A stretch of DNA of 23,915 nt from Haplomitrium mnioides (taxonomy: Eukaryota; Marchantiophyta; Haplomitriopsida; Calobryales), in assembly GCA_049999725.1 (NCBI GenBank), contig JBNGIS010009500.1, forward strand, positions 1-23,915, read 5' to 3'. Shown piece by piece: positions 9,660 to 19,684 of the stretch. The notes under the pieces were generated by a model, which saw only the letters and a program-made list of their open reading frames with translations, did not search any database and was not told the origin of the DNA. Positions within the stretch are counted from its first letter, which is position 1. Each line of letters starts with the position of its first letter. The translations under genes and the position numbers were made by a program.

Positions 9660-10592
9660 TCACACTCCGCCCTTCTCCTGAGGAGCTTCTTCGGACCTTC
9701 TTGTGTCCACCTTCTACATCCGATGAGATACTTCAGACTCCTCCTCCCTTCCGATCCTGATGTCCTCATCTCTCACCCGATCCTTTGTAGATTTCCTCCA
9801 CTAGTGCTATGTTCTGGTGTCCATGGATACTTCAATTTGATTTACGGACACCACACTCTCTTCCGTCAGATCCTCCTCTGTCGCTTCACTCACCATCTAC
9901 ACCCAGTAGTGGTATTCCGAGTTTTCCTCTTCCTCAGACCACTCACTGTCATATTCTGCCGAGGACGGTGTTTCCCTCAGGTGAGGAACAAGGCCATAGT
10001 GCACTATCATTTTTTCGGAGCCGAACACCAATGTGGAGTTCCCCCAGTTGTGTATAACTTGGGCCCTATATAGCCAAGGCCTTCTAATCAACACAGGGTA
10101 TGGAGATGCTCGGGCGGGTCACATGACCACACAGTTCAGCTTGAACTCCTTTCCTCCGATGAATGTTGGTACTTGGAGGAGGGAGCCCAATGGCTTTACC
10201 CGCGATCCATCTGCCATCCTCATAATTCTAGCTGTATGCTAGAATTCCGTGAATCCCAGCTTGTGAGCTGTCTCTTCTACCATAATGTTGACTCCTGCCC
10301 CTCCATCTACGGGCACTAATGACAGTGTGCACTACGTGATCTATATGTCGATCTCTGACGCCCCCTTGTCTTAACAAACCAGCTGCAAATCCGCTAGAGC
10401 TCCTACCTTGGGTAGTCTTCTCCTCCTCTTGGCTCCCATCAACAATTCCCGGAGCTATCTTCGATACAGCGGGCTGTCCTTGATGAGTTGGCCCACTGTG
10501 GCCGTAATAGGACAATCTTGCACATCCTCCTGAATGTTGTAGGGGTTGGGCTTTGTTCCCTCTTCGGAAGCTGAAACCTTCGCCCTTGCCTC
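9660..10592 (-). pseudogene. Gypsy protease region and RT linker (degenerate)
   Basis: A retropepsin-like active site, V-P-V-D-G-G-A-G-V-N-I-M, maps near 10290-10316. The catalytic triplet is D-G-G instead of the usual D-S/T-G. I cannot tell whether that is family-specific or decay. It is followed by L-G-F and an Arg/Met-rich segment, then a Glu/Ser-rich acidic linker around 9900-9960. The frame contains several stops, including TAG at 9897-9899 and TGA just before the RT segment. The aspartic protease would cleave the Gag-Pol polyprotein. Confidence 0.65.
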
Positions 10593-12318
10593 CTAGGTCC
10601 CTCCTTGCTGTTTGCGGACCTCTTTGAGGGTCTCTTCTACTGCTTGTTCCTCCTCCATGGCTTCCAGAGCCTCCAATCGCCTCCTCACATGGTCCTGTTG
10701 CTTTGGGTAGAACCACTTTGGATTATCCCTTTGATAATCTGAATCATTCTGTGATGAGGTCACTTGAGTTGCCCCCTTCTTGGCTTTCTGCTCAGTCTTC
10801 TTCCGGCTCTTCTTTTTGGCCTTTGCCCCATCCTTGGTTACCACCCGAAAACAATCCTCGGGAGTGGGTGTCTCCCATCTTGGCAATTCTGCTTCCTCCT
10901 CCATCTTCAGAGTGATAAGATTGACAATTGCGGGGGGAGGAGGATTTGTGTCTTGCCTAGGGGGTGCATTTGGCCTTTTGGTTGGGTAATTGACTACCAC
11001 ATGCCTCTCCTTTTTCCATTGGAAGCACAAGGAAGGCGGTTGGCCATAACCGCACTTCCGTGGCTCCGGACAGTTAGAAGAAATGTGGCCTGGCTGGCCA
11101 CAATTCCAACATACCATGATAGTTGTCCAGGGTGGCCGATTGGCAGCCCATTGATTCACTGGCCTTCCGCTTCCCCCTATAGGTCTACTCAGCATGGTCC
11201 AATGCCCCTCATTGATTTGATACATGGTCTCCGGTGCCTCTTCCATCACATACTCCACCTCTTCTCTCACATATTTTGGTGCTTCCTCCCTCACATAGTG
11301 TACAACATTGTTGTCATTCGGACATTCTTGAGGGGAGTGTCAATATTGCTTACACCTTATGCACCAGACTCCTACTCTTCGGGTAGGCAAGGACCTGCCT
11401 TCCGATTTGATCCCTGCCATGAGGATGTTCATCGCCTCCATCTTGGCGCTCAGCTCTTCAATCCGATCCCTCCCCCCTAGCTTCCTGCTCGCCTCGGGTT
11501 CTAGTTCAGTTTTTTTTGTACTTCCTCTTGCTAGCCTCCTTGCGATGATTCACTTCTTTGGTTTGCTTCCTCTTCTTGAGATCCTTCCTCTTCTTCTTTT
11601 TTCAAGATGATCGGTCTTCCTCTGAGCTACTGCTGCCCGACTCATTCTTGCTTTCCAAGGAGGACTCGTAACTCTCATCTGTTTCTTCGCCACTGTCTGA
11701 GGTGTTTGAAGAGTCATCCGACTCATATTTGGCCCGTGCCTTTCTGCGGGAACTGGTGATTGCAGCTTTGACATGGGATCGGGCTGCATTGACGGCTTCT
11801 TCCAGAGTCTGTGGGTTTGTCTGTCTCACCCAGGTCCCAATCCCTTTGGGTAGAGCTGCCAAGAACCATGCCGTGAGCATCCCGTCAGTGGCTGATGGGT
11901 TCAGCTTCAGCGCCACCTTCTTGAATCGCTAGAGGAATTTCCTTACACACTCCTTTTTCATTCTAAGCTGACCCATCTTGATCAATGCCTCCGTCTCTTC
12001 CCCAATCCTTCGAAATTCTGCATAAAAAGCTGCCTTGAATGCATGCCAGTCTCGCTTGACATTGTCAAGCGAATCCTTGTACCAGGGTTGAGCTTCCCCC
12101 TTCAAGATTGCTAGCTGAATCCCAATTTTCACATGGTTTTTGCTATTAGCTGCTACAATGTTCTCCAGATCGTCCAACCATACATTTGGGTCATCCTTTG
12201 GGCGTCCCTTAAAGGACTTGTATTTGAATCGGCCCCGAAGCCCAGAGTCGGGTACCGGATTGGCCATCCCAGCACTGGCCATGGCCACTTCCACCCAAAA
12301 GTCTCTTCCTTCCATCAC
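10593..12318 (-). pseudogene. Gypsy gag (capsid and nucleocapsid), degenerate
   Basis: The ATG at 12316-12318 (M-M-E-G-R) is the first in frame after the leader. The capsid part matches a retrotransposon gag signature (W-L-D-D-L-E, A-I-L-K-G-E-A-Q-P-W-Y, W-x-A-F-x-x-x-F-x-x-E-F). A TAG at 11929-11931 interrupts it. An acidic Ser/Glu-rich stretch ends with TGA at 11602-11604 and is followed by a Lys/Arg-rich stretch in another frame. Near 11330-11000 are two CX2CX4HX4C zinc knuckles, the first with its Trp codon changed to TGA, plus a degenerate third knuckle. A Lys-rich tail ends at a TAG at 10593-10595. It would form the virus-like particle and bind element RNA. Confidence 0.8.
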
Positions 12319-12460
12319 TCTTCTTCAACAGACTCACCAACAATAGCTCTATGTCTCGGAATTTGCTTCACAATCTCACTTTGAGTCTCTGGTGCACAAA
12401 GTCCAGGTTGGTCTTAGGTTTCTCCAAACCTTTGGCCCTCCTTCTAGCACCAAAAATTCA
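12319..12460 (-). promoter_or_regulatory. Gypsy leader with primer-binding site
   Basis: In element sense the 5' LTR ends at 12461, followed by T-G-A-A-T-T-T-T and then TGGTGCTAGAAGGAGGG (about 12436-12452), a TGG-starting site expected to pair with the CCA end of a tRNA. I cannot name the tRNA with confidence; it is not the initiator Met pattern TGGTATCAGAGC. The gag start follows about 130 bases later. Confidence 0.65.
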
Positions 12461-13874
12461 TCTCACTCCCCTCCTTCAGACCTTAACCTTCATAGGTGCC
12501 ACTTGGAAGGCAAGGGAGGACATATTCAAGGCTCTTAGGTTCTTTTCTGAGATGGCCCCTATCCAATTATCACTTTGAGGCTTTAAGGATCCACTCTTAC
12601 CTTACAAGCCCTTTACTCATCCCTCACTCTCTTCAGCATGCAATCTGGTCATTCATTCACAAACCCCAATTCCACATTCACACCACCTAGCATGCCTTGT
12701 GTAATTCCTTCAATGTATTCCAAGGGACTCAAATCTTAGACCCTGCCACCTTGTGTATACTTGGGGGTAGAAAGGTGTTATATCCTCCACCAATGAACAA
12801 TGATAATGGACAAGACTCCCCTTCTTAGGGTTGTCACAAGATCTGGTACAAACGTGATTCCTAACTATCCTAATATGAGCTATTCTCTACACTATAAAAC
12901 AGAGTAAGGAACAGAGAGCATTCACCCCCAAGGTCACAGGGCTGTGTCAAGGGACTTGACTCCCCCTTCAAAGCTGTCCCAAGGTCTGCTCAATTGGTCA
13001 TGTCAAATCCTAATCTAAATGGCTCTGGTACAAAATATGCAAAATGTAAATCTAGCTAGTAAACATACATACACATATACACCCAACAATGCACTGCAAC
13101 ACAACAGAGTCCTTGAAAGCCCTCTGGAACTAGTCCCTCCAACAGATCTCTTCCTTTTGAATCACTTACCTTCTTCCATCTTCACCTCCACTTTCACACC
13201 CACACATCATTCTCCAGATAGTTTTTCAACTTCCCTCGCGAGAAGCCCTGCTTTTACTTCCTCAGGCTAGGAAGAGGATTTCTTTGACTTCCACCTCTAG
13301 AAGACAGTCTTCTTGACTGCAAGTAGCTCACTCCACCCCCGAGCCTCGAACAGGTCTTCTCCGCAGTGCGCAGACACTCACGCAGCCACCCTCTTCACAA
13401 CTCTACTTGGAAGATTACACCATAGCGCACTCCGAGCACTCTGGGTTGATGCTCCCGCACAAAGAATGCAAAGACGACTCCAAGATCCGACTTGGTAGCC
13501 TCTCCCGAATTCTCAACAGGCCGGATTCCCTTCTAGTCTCCCGTATCGATCCACCTCCGCTCCTGGTCCACAACTAAGATGAGTTCATCTGGATCGCCGG
13601 AGCCTCTAGAGCTCTACGCCCAACGATTCTCAGTGCCCCTCCAGTCCACCTCCACCCTCGCTTGCCTCTAGTGTGAGTTCACTCGCTTCACGTAGCTTCT
13701 CACTGGAATCTAATTCTGCCTTACCTCGTTTGCGTTTTCCTTGGCTCAAGATCGCTCGTCACATCTCTAGTTTGCTTGCACATCAACCCTTTTGAATTTG
13801 CAGTCCGTCGATGTATACCCCTCGAGCTTCCGTTGATCCTCTGAGTCCTTCCCGTTGAAAGTTCGTTAATCCCG
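12461..13874 (-). repeat. Gypsy 5' LTR, element-proximal segment
   Basis: Direct copy of 3451-4834. Its inner terminus reads TCTCACTCCC where the other LTR has TGTCACTCCC, so the LTR end CA has mutated to GA in element sense. It is cut at 13874 by the solo LTR and continues at 17588. Short ORFs shared with 3486-4573 are repeats of the LTR, not genes. Confidence 0.9.
13870..13874. repeat. Solo-LTR target-site duplication, left (TCCCG)
   Basis: TCCCG at 13870-13874 is repeated exactly at 17583-17587, on either side of a TG...CA-bounded insert. Removing the insert and one copy restores continuity with the intact LTR at 4826-4840. Confidence 0.92.
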
Positions 13875-16095
13875 TGTCAGCCGGTGCTTTGGAGCATTCA
13901 AGCAGAATTCACTAAAGTAGAAGCATCATCGACCCAAATGCTCCTTAGCAAGGGTGAAGTCCTCGCAGGAACAGCTGCTTACCTCAAACAGCTGATAAGA
14001 GCAGGGTGCATGAATCCTAGGAGGGAAACAGGATCATGGCGGAGGAGAGGAGGAAGGAGAGCAGGGATCGCCAGCCAAGGGAGGGGCCTCATTTTCAAAT
14101 TCAAAGCAGGCCAGCGGGAATTCGTGGGCCTAAGGAGGATGCGGGGATGGGAGCTGGCGAGAAGGAGCAGACTCGCCACCCATGGCGAGGCGATTGCAGG
14201 AGGAAGAAGAAGGGATCAGCTACAAGGAAGCCCGAAGGCACTCCGAAGGAAGGCAGATCGCAGGGGTTCTGCAGCGGTCACAAAACTGGGAAACAAGCAT
14301 CAGGAGCTGACAAGGAGGAGGTGAGATCTTCACGAGGGCGAGCAAGGCCAGGGAAGAGGGACGCCTCGATCCCGCAAGCAAGAGCGAGCCCTGCAGAGGC
14401 CGATCGAACGATCCGTCCAAGTCGGTAAGTCCTGGCGAAAGAGTGAAGTCCCCGAGAGGTCCCGGGAGATTCCACGGAAACGTGGCGTCTCCAGAGGCCT
14501 TCACGGGATTCCACGGACTACATGGCAGCGCCAGGAGGCCCGCGGATCTGCGGAAAGGCGCCTCCCTAAGTGGGGAGCCCACTTAATGGGGTTCCGAAGC
14601 GTCTTACGACGTGGGGAGCCCGGTTAAGAGGGATCCGTGAGGAACCCAACAGGGGAGCACGGAAAGCGGCTCGAAACAGCAATCTATTGCGGGTCTGGCC
14701 GAAGGAAATTAGGAGAGTGCCGGAAGGGGGATCTATCGAAGATCCGAGAGGAGGAGAAGCGCGGAAGCTGAAGGAGCGACCTAGCGCAGATTCGCCAAAG
14801 AGGAAACACAGAGGTGAGCCGGAAGGGGGACTGATCACTGATCTGACCGAATAAGAACGAGTGAAGGCAAAAAGGCGACTTGGAGGCGAACTGGTTCGAA
14901 CGACTTGCATCAGTAGCGAAATGGTGACCCAACGCAAACCGTCCAACGGGAAGAGGGCTGAGTCAAAAGGGTGATACGGCGCTTATCCGGTGGAGGGAAA
15001 CGAAGGGCACAACAGAATGATGACATATCGGCGAACCGGCAAGCAAGATAAGGGCTGCCGGAAAACGAAGCTAACGCCGGTGCGACCAACGGAGGAGCTG
15101 CCAACGCCGAAAGGGTGACACTTCACCGCTTCGGAATCTAGAAGGTAAAAGTTTGACGGGGTACGGCGGAAAGTTCGAAAGGGGCGAACGGTCCGAAAAG
15201 GCCTAGTAGTTCCTATAGCGAGCTTCCCAAAGTGTTAGCGAAGCTAGCCTCAGGCGAGCGAGCAGTTCTTACTTCGAAGGTACATCGAAATGGCGATATC
15301 GCCACTGTTCTTATTCGGCGAGCAGAGGAAGTCCGCGGCGGCTCTACGGATGATGTGGCGAGCGCAGGGAGACCGCGGGAGGGCTTCGGAGACGTGGCGC
15401 GCTGAGGAGCCGAGAGGTGTTTCCGAAGGTCAACTTCGGAAGAAGGGGCCGCGCGACGGTCCGCCTACCCCTTTGCGAGGCAGCGTCGGACGGCGCCCTT
15501 CGGATGACGTGGCAACCCCAAGGACCCCGAGGCATTTCACGGGATACGCGGTGCTTGGAGAGGAGTTCACTCTACCTCGGGCAGCGTACAAGTCAACTAC
15601 GGAAGGAGAAGTCAGCGCAGCGATCGGCCTACCCCTTGCGGGGCGGCGTCGAACTGCGGTGCAGCGAAGGACGTGGCGCAAGGAGGAGAGAGAAGCATCT
15701 ATGGAGGGATCTAAGGAGATTCCTTGGAGCTGGTTCTGTGGGGCACTTCGGAAGTCAGCTCCGAAGGGCTATTCGGACCTGTTTTTGCAGGAATCTGCAA
15801 AATCTCTCCCTGCAAGATTCCTCGTGGCTCTTCTTCCAAGTTACCGTTGTCCTCGTATCTTCTTCGACCAACTGCTGGACACGTGGCGCTTCTTCCCATC
15901 CCGTGGTAACGGGATTACCTAACAGTGAAGCCACGCGTCGTCATCCCCTGTTTCGAGCCAATGGCAATAACGACTATTCATCGGATCTGGTGTCGGGGGA
16001 CAGCGCGCGAGAGAAGTATATATCGTTTGTCTTCTAAATTCTTCGGGTTGATGCACATGCAATCTCAGGGCGCGGGGCGATTGCATGCAAAGAGG

Positions 16096-16630
16096 AATCG
16101 CAACGAAGGGGGGCTGAGATCTGAATTCACTGACAAGACAACATGAAGCAGGGGTACTAGCTCTAGGGGGCCAGGGGGATTTAGAGGTGGACTAGAGAGA
16201 GACCCAAGTGACCTCATCCTTGCCGGTGGACCAGAGCGGAGGGTTACTGATACGGTGTCTCGATTGTATTCTAGTCAGACTGTACTTCAGGAGAGGCCAC
16301 CATGGGAGGACTTGGGGTCTTCTCTGCATTCTCTGTGTAGAAGCATCACGACTTGAGGACAAGGAAACCGCAACGAGGGGCGGCTAGAGTGGGAATTCAG
16401 TGAGGATCTACGTGAAGCAGGGGTACTAGCTCTAGGGGGCTAGGGGGATTTAGAGGAGGACTGGGGGGAGACTCAGGTGACCTCATCCTTGCCGGTGGAC
16501 CAGAGCGGAGGGTTACTGATACATAGATTCGAAGGGATTCCGGCCAGTTATGACTTCGGGAGAGGCCGCCAAGTGAGGAGCTTGGGGTTGTCTCTGTCGT
16601 TCCTTGTGCGTGAGCATCAGCCCAGAGTGT
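16096..16630. repeat. 269-bp tandem duplication inside the solo LTR
   Basis: The marker GAAGCAGGGGTACTAG occurs at 16145 and 16414. Surrounding blocks (GACCTCATCCTTGCCGGTGG, CAGAGCGGAGGGTTACTGAT) repeat at the same spacing. The gypsy LTRs at 3451 and 12461 appear to hold a single unit. Confidence 0.75.
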
Positions 16631-16915
16631 TCGAGGACACTCTGGTGTGTTAATTCTCAAGTGGGCTGAGAGGGGGGGGCTGTGTGCCAATGCTGGTGCA
16701 CTGGTCGTAGTAAGACCTGTTGAGGCTCGAGGGTGGAGTGGGCTACCTGCAGCTGGTAAAGCTGTCTTCCAGAGGTGGAAGTAAAAGAAACTCTCTTCCT
16801 AGCCTGAGGAAGTAAAAGCAGGGCTTCTCGCGAGGGAAGTTGAAAAACTATCTGGAGTGGAGGGTGTGTGGGTTGCTGGGCTGCAGTTGTAAGGCAATGG
16901 GATTCACAAGGGAAG

Positions 16916-16923
16916 TATAAATA
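16916..16923 (+). promoter_or_regulatory. TATA box of solo LTR
   Basis: TATAAATA on the LTR sense strand, about 660 bases before the LTR 3' end, in a GC-balanced context (GGAAG before, GTTAG after). This would put transcription start near 16950 and leave an R-U5 of about 630 bases. The aligned position in the older LTR copies (near 4120-4140) lacks a TATA match. Prediction from motif and position only. Confidence 0.45.
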
Positions 16924-17582
16924 GTTAGAATTCCAGAGTGCCTTCAAGGACTCTGTTTTCTCTTGCATATAGTGTACATATGTGTTGTTTATATATGTGT
17001 AGTTAGATTTCATTTTCGCATGTGTGTCCCTTTGAGTTCTTAGATTAGTGGACATCAGATCAGCTAAGTAGACCCTGGGAACACACTTAAAGGGGGAGTC
17101 CAATCCCTTGACACAAGTCTGGTTTCCTGGGGGTGAATGCTCTCTGTTCTTGATCCTATTTGCATAGTTAGGAATTAGTTAGGAATAGTTGTATCAGACC
17201 TATAACCACCCTGAAATGGGGAGTCCAGAGCTTTTGTGTGTTCAGTTGTGCAGGTCACCAGCACCATTCTGCCCAAGCACAAATAAGGTGACAGGGCCTA
17301 AGTCATTGGGTCCTAAGAATAAAGAGGAAGAATCACACAAGCTAGCTGGGTGTTATGGATGTGGACCTGTGTGTGCATGGAATGAATGGCTGACTTGAGT
17401 GTGTGAAGAGGAAGAGTGAGAGAAGCACAATAGGCCTGTAAGGAGAAGAAGAGTCCTTAAGGTCTGAAAGTGGTAACTAGCGAGGGGCCATCTCAGAAAA
17501 GAACCCCAAAGCCCGTAAACATGTCCTCCCCTGCATCAAAACGGGGTCTGAAAAGGTTAAGGCCTGGAACAGGGGAGCGACA

Positions 17583-17587
17583 TCCCG
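17583..17587. repeat. Solo-LTR target-site duplication, right (TCCCG)
   Basis: Exact match to 13870-13874; see the left copy. Confidence 0.92.
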
Positions 17588-19406
17588 TTAGGCTCGGATT
17601 AGGAGGTTACGACACTTGTCCCCACTGTTCATTAATCCCGTTGGCTCGTATTCGGACGTTGCGACGCGTGTCCTGCCAGTTAGTCGAATGATACCAAGTA
17701 CAACAGTAATGTTGAAGTGAGTGCGAGGAATCTCACGGGTTGAGATTCCGTAGATTCCAGCGGAACCAAGTCTGAAGAACCCCACGGAACAAGGTTCCGA
17801 AGAGTTCCGCAGAACCTAAGTCTGAAGGAATCTCATAGATTCGCATCCAAAGATTCCCACGGGTCTAATCCCACAGACTTCAGCGGAACCAAAGCCCGTT
17901 GTTGACTTTTCCTCTGTTGCCGCCGTTTGACGCCGCATTCAACCTGGAAGTTGGACCGACGCTTTGACCTCACCCCGTGGTTGACCGCAAATCTTAAGCC
18001 TAAGAATTCGACGGACAAGAAAGCCCGTAGGATCCCTCGGACTCCTCCGAAGTGCCACGTGTCGAGGTTGACTTCCTTCCGTGCCCGCCGTCCAACACCG
18101 TTTCAAATGGGGTAGCCTGACCGTCGCGCTGACTTGGTTTCGTGGTTGACTTTGCTCTGACATGGAGGATCCATCGGACCCTCCTAGAGTGCCACGTCAT
18201 CCGAAGCTATGCCATCCGACGTCGCCCCGCAAAGGGGTAGGCGAACCTCCACGCTGACCCTCCTCCGGTGTTGACATTCATGTGACCCGAGTTCCAACGG
18301 ACTCCGTCTTACCGCCACGTGTCAATTGACTCTCACCAAGTCCTCCGATGACGCCACGTAGTCCATGAAGTCACCGCCTGACACCGTTCCGCAAGGGAGT
18401 AGTCTGACCATCGCGCTAACCTTTCTCCGATGAAGACCACAGACCCTCCCTTTCGTCCACGTTTTTGCTAAACTCTACGGGCCTCTTGTGCTTGCCACGT
18501 TTCCATTAGAAGCCCTTGGACGCTCTGGGCCCACCACCTCTTTGTGAAGACTTGTGAACTCCCTAGCGTCAACACGTCATCCGCTAAAAGCCCTCGAACG
18601 TCTTTGGCCCGCCACCTCTCAGTGAAGACTTGCGGACTCCTTGGTGCTGACACGTCATCCGCTAAAAGCCTTCGGACGCCTCGGGCCCGCCACCTCTTCG
18701 TGAAGACTTACGGACTCCCTGGGCCTGCCACCTCTTCGTGAAGACTTGTCGACTCCCTAGCACTAACACGTCATCCGCTGAATCTCCTGAAGCTCTCTAA
18801 AGACGCCATGTTTCCGTGGAATCCTTCGGAGCCTTCAACAGACTCCACGTTTCCGTTAATGGCCGCGGGTACTCAAGAAAGAGGTCGGACCCTTGTCGAA
18901 CTTGTGTCATACATGCGGGATCGAAGCGTCCCCCGATCCCTAGCCTAACCCTTGCTCACGAAGGTCTCAACCCTCCCCGTCTGTCCCTGATCCTTGCCTC
19001 TAGTGTGTGGCATCTGCAAGCTTGCTCTGCGGTCCTCATCCTCTTGGAGCGCTTTCGGATATCCACCTTGTAGCTTCAACCTTTCTCCTCCAGCCTCTTT
19101 TCCTCTGGTGGGCATTCCTTCCTACCCGTTAGGCCTCAATTCCCTCATCTTAATGATACTTACGGGCTCTCGTTGGCTTCTTTCGAATTTTAGTGGTGCT
19201 CCTCCACTTGCTGGCAACCAGTGCTCCCTTCTCTCCTTCCGAATGATCCTGTCCAATTCCTCGGATCCATGCGATCTGCTTGTACCCACAAATTGAAGTA
19301 GTTCCGGTGCTTCCGAGGTGCTTTTACACTTACCAGAGAGGAATTGGCCCAATGCTGCTCCTGATGAGAAGAATTCTGTGTCAGCACCCCAATTCACTGA
19401 CTGACA
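17588..19406 (-). repeat. Gypsy 5' LTR, distal segment
   Basis: Continuation of the 5' LTR after the nested insert. It aligns in direct orientation to 4835-6571. It ends CTGACA at 19401-19406, the intact form of the mutated CTGATA in the other LTR, and directly abuts the palindromic host array. Conserved CACGTG G-box cores occur in the same places as in the 3' LTR (for example near 18057 and 18316). Confidence 0.9.
18506..18777. repeat. 79-bp tandem repeats in 5' LTR (three units)
   Basis: Three units of the repeat described at 5748-5945, each ending in CACGTCATCCGC. The last unit contains an inner partial duplication of GCCACCTCT-GTGAAGACTT, also present in the 3' LTR. Confidence 0.75.
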
Positions 19407-19620
19407 GCGCGCATGGATTACAATGTCCATGCGTGCATGGACTTTGGTGGTCAAACGATCATGGATCTTAAAATTCCAAGCGCACTTGAACTGCAAACTC
19501 CATGCACGCATGGACTTCGCTATTCAAGTGCGCGTAGACTTCGAAGTCCAAGTGAGAATTTGACTTTGAAGTCCATGCGCGTATAGACTTTGATGTCCAT
19601 GCGCACATGGAAGTCATTGT
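19407..19620. repeat. 24-bp palindromic minisatellite, array 2 right part (intron 2)
   Basis: Continuation of the array broken by the gypsy element: about nine imperfect units with the GTCCATGCGYGCATGGAC core, ending shortly before the T-rich acceptor of exon 3. The first five bases (GCGCG) serve as the right target-site duplication. Confidence 0.85.
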
Positions 19621-19684
19621 CGTTCTCTACCTTAAAATGTTTTTCTTATCACTCTTTAATGTTTTCTGTTCAATTTTTGTGCAG

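Larger units (their letters stand above)
13875..17582 (+). mobile_element. Solo LTR of a related gypsy family, nested in the 5' LTR
   Basis: 3,708 bp from TGTCAGCCGG to GGGGAGCGACA with a perfect 5-bp target duplication. Read in reverse complement it aligns, with clear divergence, to the whole 3.1-kb LTR: AT-balanced part at 16100-17582, GC-rich part at 13875-15930. It is therefore an LTR of a sister subfamily in the opposite orientation, its sense on the + strand. No internal coding region is present, so it is a solo LTR, presumably from LTR-LTR recombination. ORFs within it (for example 13884-14428 and 15290-15922) are GC-rich open frames without protein motifs. Confidence 0.88.
3451..19406 (-). 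mobile_element. Full-length Ty3/gypsy LTR retrotransposon, degenerate
   Basis: Bounded by TG at 3451 and CA at 19406, with direct LTRs of about 3.1-3.2 kb. Between them, on the minus strand, are a PBS-like site, gag, protease, reverse transcriptase, RNase H and integrase in the Ty3/gypsy order (integrase last), then a polypurine tract. Without the nested solo LTR and its duplicated target it is about 12.2 kb. All coding parts carry stops and frameshifts, so it is non-autonomous now. No chromodomain is visible after integrase, which argues against a chromovirus, but I cannot assign the clade. It lies antisense to the host gene, inside its intron 2. Confidence 0.9.
3088..19684 (+). other. Host gene intron 2, enlarged by retrotransposon insertion
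   Basis: Donor G|GTAACT at 3088 and acceptor TTTTTGTGCAG ending at 19684 bound a phase-0 intron. Joining the flanks gives an uninterrupted reading frame (S-S-F-E-K-L-L then R-D-K-N-F-K-R-K-L). Of its 16.6 kb, 3451-19406 is transposon and one 5-base copy is target duplication. The ancestral intron was therefore about 640 bases, roughly 500 of them palindromic minisatellite. Confidence 0.7.

Noticed and set aside
3451-13874. A simpler model of a single element with 1.4-kb LTRs at 3451-4830 and 12461-13872
   Set aside because: It leaves 4831-6571 and 17588-19406 as unexplained direct repeats and gives no matching target duplication. The 3.1-kb LTR with a nested solo LTR explains every block, both target duplications and the polypurine tract position.
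13884-14428. Arg/Gly-rich ORFs resembling a basic protein
   Set aside because: Solo LTR sequence; composition reflects purine-rich GC DNA, and homologous LTR segments do not keep the frame.
15290-15922. 210-codon ORF and the overlapping 206-codon ORF in GC-rich DNA
   Set aside because: Both are inside the solo LTR U3. GC-rich DNA has few stops by chance, two frames are open at once, and no motif is visible.
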